This document shows positions 24,173-27,948 of a DNA stretch of 27,948 bases, one piece after another. The stretch is from CAZAGD01 sp049699975 (GTDB lineage: Bacteria; Desulfobacterota; SM23-61). How positions within the stretch are numbered: the first letter of the stretch is position 1; each line of letters opens with the position of its first letter. The stretch is from assembly GCA_049699975.1 (NCBI GenBank), contig JBNAWB010000026.1, forward strand, positions 1 to 27,948. The letters are read 5' to 3'. The translations under genes were made by a program, and so were the position numbers. The notes beneath the pieces are model-generated. The model was not told the origin of the DNA and ran no database searches. It saw only the letters and a program-made list of their open reading frames with translations.

Positions 24173-24201
24173 CTTATATAAATTTTTTGCGCTTTAGTCA
24201 A
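24173..24201 (-). promoter_or_regulatory. Sigma70 promoter of the AOR gene
   Basis: On the minus strand, TTGACT (24201-24196) and TATAAG (24178-24173) are separated by 17 bp. Expected start near 24166, giving a short leader before the ATG at 24140. Confidence 0.75.
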
Positions 24202-24278
24202 GAAAACAAAGTTTGGTTGTCATTTAAACTTTAAAAATGCACTCTTGTTTTTGGTCTTTGAGTTTTCCTATATCTCCG

Positions 24279-24330
24279 CCTCCCGCCTCGTCACATTTGG
24301 TAGGGAAAATTAAAACCTTTTGACGGTCAG
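24279..24330 (+). repeat. 52-bp repeat family, diverged copy 5
   Basis: Exactly 52 bp and alignable without gaps to copy 1. It begins CCTCCCGCCT, shares GAAAATTAAAAC-like middle sequence and ends GACGGTCAG. Its end lies exactly 12 nt upstream of the TTGACA of the selenoprotein promoter. Confidence 0.75.
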
Positions 24331-24342
24331 GGAAATGAATAA

Positions 24343-24372
24343 TTGACACCGCCGTTGTTAAAATTTTATAAT
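24343..24372 (+). promoter_or_regulatory. Consensus sigma70 promoter of the selenoprotein gene
   Basis: A perfect TTGACA (24343-24348) and a perfect TATAAT (24367-24372) are 18 bp apart, 44 bp before the ATG at 24416. This is the strongest promoter in the window. Confidence 0.85.
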
Positions 24373-24415
24373 ACGGCCAAATTTTAAAAGGAGCTAAAAT
24401 TTGAAAGAGGTGGTT

Positions 24416-24868
24416 ATGGAGAATTTAAATGACTTAGAGAAAAAATCTTATGAACTATTACAAAGTGGAATGAATTGAGCTGAATCAGTGCTTAAGATCC
24501 TTGGCGAGGATCTCAATTTTAATAAAGAACAAGCTGGCAAGATGGCTACGCCATTTGGGGGCGGCGTGGCCCGCTGGGGAACAGTGTGCGGGGCAGTAGT
24601 CGGCGGAGCGATGGGTATAGGTTTTGTTTTTGGTTGTACTAAAGGAGAAGAAAAAGAGAAAAGAGAAAAGACTTATGCCAAAGTACAAGAAATGATCAAA
24701 GGTTTTGAAAAAGATCATGCCACTATCCAGTGCCGGGAACTTATTCAATTGAACCTTTTAGACCCCAAAGATCGCAAAAAATTTCAAGAGTTGAATATGC
24801 GCCGGCGCTGCGCGCAATTTGTAGCCAAATGTGCCCATTTAGCCCGACAGTTAATCAAAGAAGGGTAG
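24416..24868 (+). CDS. C-GCAxxG-C-C family selenoprotein (in-frame TGA read as selenocysteine)
   Basis: 150 aa if the TGA at 24476-24478 is decoded as selenocysteine (residue 21). The frame is continuous from an ATG with GAGGTGG three bases before it, through SGMN-U-AESVLKILGEDL, into the body of the family: GGGVARWGTVCGAVVGG (the CGAxxG motif, about 46-62), a later CRELIQL and a final RRCAQFVAKC. In relatives the first conserved residue is Cys in an N-C-A-E-S/A-V context, exactly where the TGA stands. A stem-loop follows the TGA at SECIS distance. A conventional gene call would begin at GTG 24488 and lose the active residue. The family is small, cytoplasmic and probably thiol-redox; its exact function is unknown. 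It has its own consensus promoter. Confidence 0.9.
24495..24513 (+). promoter_or_regulatory. Bacterial SECIS-like hairpin
   Basis: AGATCCT (24495-24501) and AGGATCT (24507-24513) are perfectly complementary around the loop TGGCG. The loop GG lies 24 nt after the TGA, within the 16-37 nt usual for bacterial SECIS elements, and guanines at the start of the apical loop are characteristic of SelB recognition. It lies within the coding sequence, as expected in bacteria. Confidence 0.8.
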
Positions 24869-24910
24869 CCAACTTAGCAGCGGAAATTTAAAAGGACCTT
24901 TAACACTTTC

Positions 24911-26191
24911 ATGAAGTTCATTGCTGATTTGCACATCCATTCCAAGTACAGCCGGGCGACCAGCCGGGATATGGAGGTGGAAACTTTATCTCTCTGGGCG
25001 AAGCGAAAGGGAATTCAGGTTTTGGGCACTGGCGATTTCACCCATCCGCTTTATTTCTTAGATTTAAAAAATAAGCTCCGACCCTTGGGTAACGGCCTGT
25101 ATATCCTGAAAGATGAAAAAGAAGATTCGCCAAGTACTTACTTCATGCTTACGGGCGAAGTGAGCAATATGTTTACTCAGGGTGGCAAAGGAAGGAGAAT
25201 CCACACCCTAATCTTTGCCCCTTCTTTGGAAATAGTAGAAAAAATAAACTCCAAGCTCAGTAAACTCGGAAAAATTAGCTCAGACGGCCGTCCCATATTT
25301 GGATTTCCGGTTAAAGATTTGGTGAAGATGGTATTGGACATTTCCCCTGATTGTTTGCTTATTCCGGCTCATGCTTGGACTCCCTGGTTTTCTGTCTTCG
25401 GAGCTAATTCCGGATTTGATTCGCTGGCGGAATGTTTCGAAGAAGAGACCAAGAATATTTTTGCTATTGAAACAGGCCTTTCTTCCGATCCGGAGATGAA
25501 CTGGCGCTTAAGCTCTTTAGATGATATCACCTTAATCTCCAACTCGGATGCCCACTCACCAGCACGCCTTGGTCGGGAGGCCAATATCTTTAACTGTGAA
25601 CTAAGTTATCGAGGAATTGCCCGCGCCATCCGGGAAAAAGATCCGCACCAATTTTTATATACTATTGAATTCTTTCCAGAAGAGGGAAAATACCATTTTG
25701 ATGGTCATCGCCATTGCCAAGTTCTATTTTCGCCTCAAGAGACGCGGAAACATAAAGGCCTTTGTCCAGTTTGTGGCAAGAAATTAACCTTAGGCGTAAT
25801 GTACCGCGTTGAGGAATTAGCTGATCGTCCTCCAGGGACATTTCCTTCTAAAGCTATCCCCGCCTTACACATGGTACCCTTGGATGAAATCATTGGGGAA
25901 GCATTGGGAGTAAGCCCAAACTCGGCCGCTGTAGAAAAGGAATACTTGCAGTTAATTGCTAAGGGAGGAACAGAATTCAATATCCTTTTGGAACTTGCCC
26001 CGGAAGAGTTAGCTTCCTTTACGCATCCCCTGATCTTAGAAGGTATTTTGCGTGTTCGCGAAGGAAAATTGCAGATAACTCCAGGATATGATGGCGTCTT
26101 TGGCAAAATCCAAATCTTTTCACCTACGGAACGGGAGCAAGGGGTTGTTCGCAAAGAAGGCCCAGAACTCCAGCAGATGAAGCTTTTTTAG
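24911..26191 (+). CDS. Endonuclease Q (EndoQ) family DNA repair nuclease
   Basis: 426 aa. An N-terminal PHP metallohydrolase domain (DLHIHSKYSRATS from residue 6, GTGDFTHP about 39-46, HAWTPWFSVFG about 154-164, SNSDAHSP about 209-216) is followed by a zinc-ribbon-like region (HCQVLFSP, then CPVCGKKL about 287-294) and a C-terminal helical domain. EndoQ nicks DNA 5' of deaminated bases (uracil, hypoxanthine, xanthine) and abasic sites. The family is best known in Thermococcales and some methanogens and is patchy in bacteria. The last residues, QQMKLF, match the bacterial sliding-clamp-binding consensus. It starts 42 bp after the selenoprotein gene with only a weak, distant Shine-Dalgarno (AAAGGA), so it may be co-transcribed. 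Confidence 0.9.
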   Translation: MKFIADLHIHSKYSRATSRDMEVETLSLWAKRKGIQVLGTGDFTHPLYFLDLKNKLRPLGNGLYILKDEKEDSPSTYFMLTGEVSNMFTQGGKGRRIHTLIFAPSLEIVEKINSKLSKLGKISSDGRPIFGFPVKDLVKMVLDISPDCLLIPAHAWTPWFSVFGANSGFDSLAECFEEETKNIFAIETGLSSDPEMNWRLSSLDDITLISNSDAHSPARLGREANIFNCELSYRGIARAIREKDPHQFLYTIEFFPEEGKYHFDGHRHCQVLFSPQETRKHKGLCPVCGKKLTLGVMYRVEELADRPPGTFPSKAIPALHMVPLDEIIGEALGVSPNSAAVEKEYLQLIAKGGTEFNILLELAPEELASFTHPLILEGILRVREGKLQITPGYDGVFGKIQIFSPTEREQGVVRKEGPELQQMKLF

Positions 26192-26201
26192 GCTCATCTC
26201 C

Positions 26202-27551
26202 ATGAAATCAACTAAGCACTCCATCTTGCTGGTTAACCCTTGGATCCATGATTTCGCCGCTTATGATTTCTGGACAAAGCCCCTGGGCCTGCTTTATATT
26301 GGCGCTTTTCTCCGCCAAGCAGGTTTTAATATTTATCTCCTTGATTGCTTATATTATCCTGCTTTGGCGCCAGAGTTGCGAATTGATTTAAAACCACCCC
26401 GCTTGGGAACCTTTGGCCGGGGTCATTTTTATAAAGAAATCATCCCTAAACCTGCTCCTTTACGGCAAATACCCAGATACTATCGCCGTTATGGAATTCC
26501 GCCAATTATCCTTAAAAAACATTTGGCCACCTTGCCCAGACCGCAACTTATATTAGTTACTTCTTTTATGACTTATTGGTACCCAGGGGTAAAAGAAACT
26601 ATCGCTTTTCTTAGAGAGAATTTTGCAGGAGTGCCCATTATTTTAGGGGGAATTTATCCGACTCTTTGTCCTGAGCACGCTGCGCAAAATGCCGGAGCTG
26701 ACCAAATTTTAAGCGGCCTATGGAATAGGGAAAAATGGCAGGTCTTATCCGCATATTTAAAGGACTTACCCGATTTTATATACGCAGATTTTTCTTCCTG
26801 GCCTTATCCGGCTTTTGATCTTTATCCTCATTTAGCCTATGTTTGTCTTTTAACTCGTCTGGGTTGTCCTTTTTCTTGTACTTATTGTGCCTCTCCGCGC
26901 CTGGCCCCGGGGATTATTTCCCGGCTTCCTGATCAAGTGGTTCGGGAAATTAAACACTGGCAAGAAAAATTAGGGATTATTAATTTTGCTTTTTATGACG
27001 ATGCTCTCCTTTATCGGGCCGAAGAGCATATAAAACCTATTTTACGCCAAATCCTCAAGGAAAAAATAAATGTCAATTTTCATACCCCTAATGCTCTGCA
27101 CGTAAAGGAATTAGATGAAGAGGTGGCTTTCCTCCTACACCGGGCAGGGTTTAAGACTATTCGCCTCGGCCTGGAAACTTCCATTCCGGCCTGGCAAGAG
27201 GTGACGGGGAGGAAGGTTACTAATTTAGATTTTCAAGTGGCTTTACAAAATTTAAAAAAGGCGGGGTATAGAGGTGAGGAAATTGGCGTTTACCTTTTAG
27301 CTGGCCTGCCCGGGCAAAGAGCAGAAGAGGTGGAAGAAAGTATTGCCTTTGTGCGCGCCTGCGGCGCAAAGCCCATCCTGGCCGAATATTCACCTATCCC
27401 AGGAACTCCGTTATTTGCCCAAGCGCAAAAATTCTCTCCGTTTGATCTCGCAAACGAGCCCTTATTTCAAAACAATTCTATATTTCCCTGCCAGTGGTCA
27501 GGGTTTACCTGGAATGATTTGCGGCGATTAAAAGAAAAGCTTAAGCAATAA
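26202..27551 (+). CDS. B12-binding-domain radical SAM protein
   Basis: 449 aa. An N-terminal Rossmann-like domain (ILLVNPW, then KPLGLLYIGAFLRQAGFNIYLLDC, about 8-49, and PIILGGIYPT about 146-155) has the cobalamin-binding fold, but I do not see the DxHxxG His ligand, so base-off binding is doubtful. The radical SAM core has CPFSCTYC (about 224-231), which binds a [4Fe-4S] cluster and SAM, followed by FYDDALL and RLGLET segments. Likely roles are C-methylation, ring rearrangement or other radical modification of an unidentified substrate. It starts 10 bp after the EndoQ stop with no clear Shine-Dalgarno, suggesting coupled translation. Confidence 0.88.
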   Translation: MKSTKHSILLVNPWIHDFAAYDFWTKPLGLLYIGAFLRQAGFNIYLLDCLYYPALAPELRIDLKPPRLGTFGRGHFYKEIIPKPAPLRQIPRYYRRYGIPPIILKKHLATLPRPQLILVTSFMTYWYPGVKETIAFLRENFAGVPIILGGIYPTLCPEHAAQNAGADQILSGLWNREKWQVLSAYLKDLPDFIYADFSSWPYPAFDLYPHLAYVCLLTRLGCPFSCTYCASPRLAPGIISRLPDQVVREIKHWQEKLGIINFAFYDDALLYRAEEHIKPILRQILKEKINVNFHTPNALHVKELDEEVAFLLHRAGFKTIRLGLETSIPAWQEVTGRKVTNLDFQVALQNLKKAGYRGEEIGVYLLAGLPGQRAEEVEESIAFVRACGAKPILAEYSPIPGTPLFAQAQKFSPFDLANEPLFQNNSIFPCQWSGFTWNDLRRLKEKLKQ

Positions 27552-27557
27552 AGTAAA

Positions 27558-27580
27558 GGGGTCAAGTCTGCTCTTGATTC
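27558..27580 (+). repeat. REP-like sequence (GGGGTCAAGTCTGCTCTTGA type)
   Basis: Starts 6 bp after the radical SAM gene. It shares GGGGTCA and TCTTGATT with the arm of the inverted repeat at 27830. GGGGTCA...TCTTGA strings of this kind commonly accompany IS200/RAYT-type (Y1) transposase genes; that link is from general knowledge, and no transposase is inside the window. Confidence 0.5.
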
Positions 27581-27733
27581 ATGTTTTTCAATTATTTTAT
27601 GTTACTCCCCGTTCTCTTCCAAATTTTATACTTCTAAATAATATCATGCTCTTCGCCCTACACTGCCACCAAAGCTTTTTGCCCTTGGTTTAAATTAATT
27701 ATTAATGAGAGCATTAAACATTTTACATGCTTG

Positions 27734-27783
27734 GTCATGGCGAGCCCGAAGGGCGTGGGTCGCATCGACCCTCGTGGCTAGCC
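27734..27783. repeat. GTCATGGCGAG palindromic repeat unit
   Basis: Contains two perfect small hairpins, GCCC-GAA-GGGC (27744-27754) and GGGTCG-CAT-CGACCC (27757-27771), enclosed by CGAG (27741) and CTCG (27771). It resembles the GTCAT-GCGAG dispersed repeat class also seen at 18640. No gene is recognisable in the rest of 27552-27948. Confidence 0.5.
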
Positions 27784-27829
27784 TTCTATCAGTAAGCCTT
27801 AGGTTATAGTGTTAAACATAATTAGTTGT

Positions 27830-27915
27830 TGGGGGTCACATCTTGATTAGTGATTTTTTAAAGATTTAAAACTTTTTCCATTGTCTATTGATCACTAATC
27901 AAGATGTGACCCCCA
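27830..27915. repeat. Perfect 25-bp inverted repeat with 36-bp loop
   Basis: The arm at 27830-27854 (TGGGGGTCACATCTTGATTA then GTGAT) is the exact reverse complement of 27891-27915. The spacer is AT-rich. It could be a REP doublet, the end structure of a mobile element continuing past the window, or a bidirectional transcription barrier. An ATG at 27918 opens a short reading frame cut by the window end, too short to judge. Confidence 0.85.
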
Positions 27916-27948
27916 CTATGGTGAATATCGAAAACGGTTGGCAGTTAC

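Noticed and set aside
1..27948. CRISPR array, tRNA or rRNA genes
   Set aside because: Repeats are few, dispersed and of both orientations, not regularly spaced; no tRNA cloverleaf or rRNA segment was recognised on either strand.
27918..27948. Start of a coding sequence at the right edge (ATG at 27918)
   Set aside because: Only about ten codons are visible, without a Shine-Dalgarno, directly after the inverted repeat; not enough to call a gene.

Overview
The window looks like part of the chromosome of a strictly anaerobic, moderately AT-rich bacterium. Promoters are bacterial: sigma70-type hexamers, plus one sigma54 -24/-12 site next to an NtrC-type regulator. The physiology is metal- and iron-sulfur-rich: a TAT-exported Mo/W-bisPGD oxidoreductase, an AOR-family tungsten enzyme, an iron alcohol dehydrogenase, many 4Fe-4S proteins and a selenoprotein. 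This would suit a Desulfobacterota-like or syntrophic lineage, or an anaerobic Bacillota. I cannot settle the phylum from sequence alone.

Layout. 1-995: a copy of a 52-bp intergenic repeat, then a solitary MhpD-type hydratase. 1005-8030 (minus): an apparent operon of an Fe-S electron-transfer subunit, a molybdopterin catalytic subunit, a TorD chaperone and a ModABC-type oxyanion importer, behind a sigma54 promoter at 8082-8097. 8195-11876 (minus): a translationally coupled sensor unit made of a PhnD-like lipoprotein, a membrane histidine kinase and a sigma54 activator. The triad resembles the XSR sensor systems of arsenite/arsenate enzymes and probably switches on the reductase operon. 12250-18582 (plus): a MarR regulator followed by six genes (nitroreductase with a ferredoxin domain, a multi-cluster Fe-S protein, two QueG-like Fe-S proteins, an FMN TIM-barrel protein lacking the usual catalytic His, and a PLP gamma-lyase/synthase). 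This looks like one uncharacterised redox pathway.

18583-19075 is repeat-rich and holds a roughly 260-bp MITE-like element. 19076-20415 (minus) is a merR-htpX pair. 20474-21049 is a long intergenic stretch with three more copies of the 52-bp repeat family. A convergent iron-ADH / AOR pair follows (21050-24140) with a shared hairpin terminator. 24416-24868 encodes a C-GCAxxG-C-C family selenoprotein: its in-frame TGA stands where the family has Cys and is followed by a perfect 7-bp SECIS-like hairpin. Next come an endonuclease Q homologue with a C-terminal clamp-binding motif and a B12-binding radical SAM protein. The end of the window carries REP-like repeats, including a perfect 25-bp inverted repeat.

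Best leads: the sensor triad plus sigma54-driven, anchorless, self-provisioned Mo/W oxidoreductase of unknown substrate; the MarR-controlled Fe-S operon; the selenoprotein; and the promoter-associated repeat family, two copies of which end exactly 12 nt upstream of a TTGACA -35 box.
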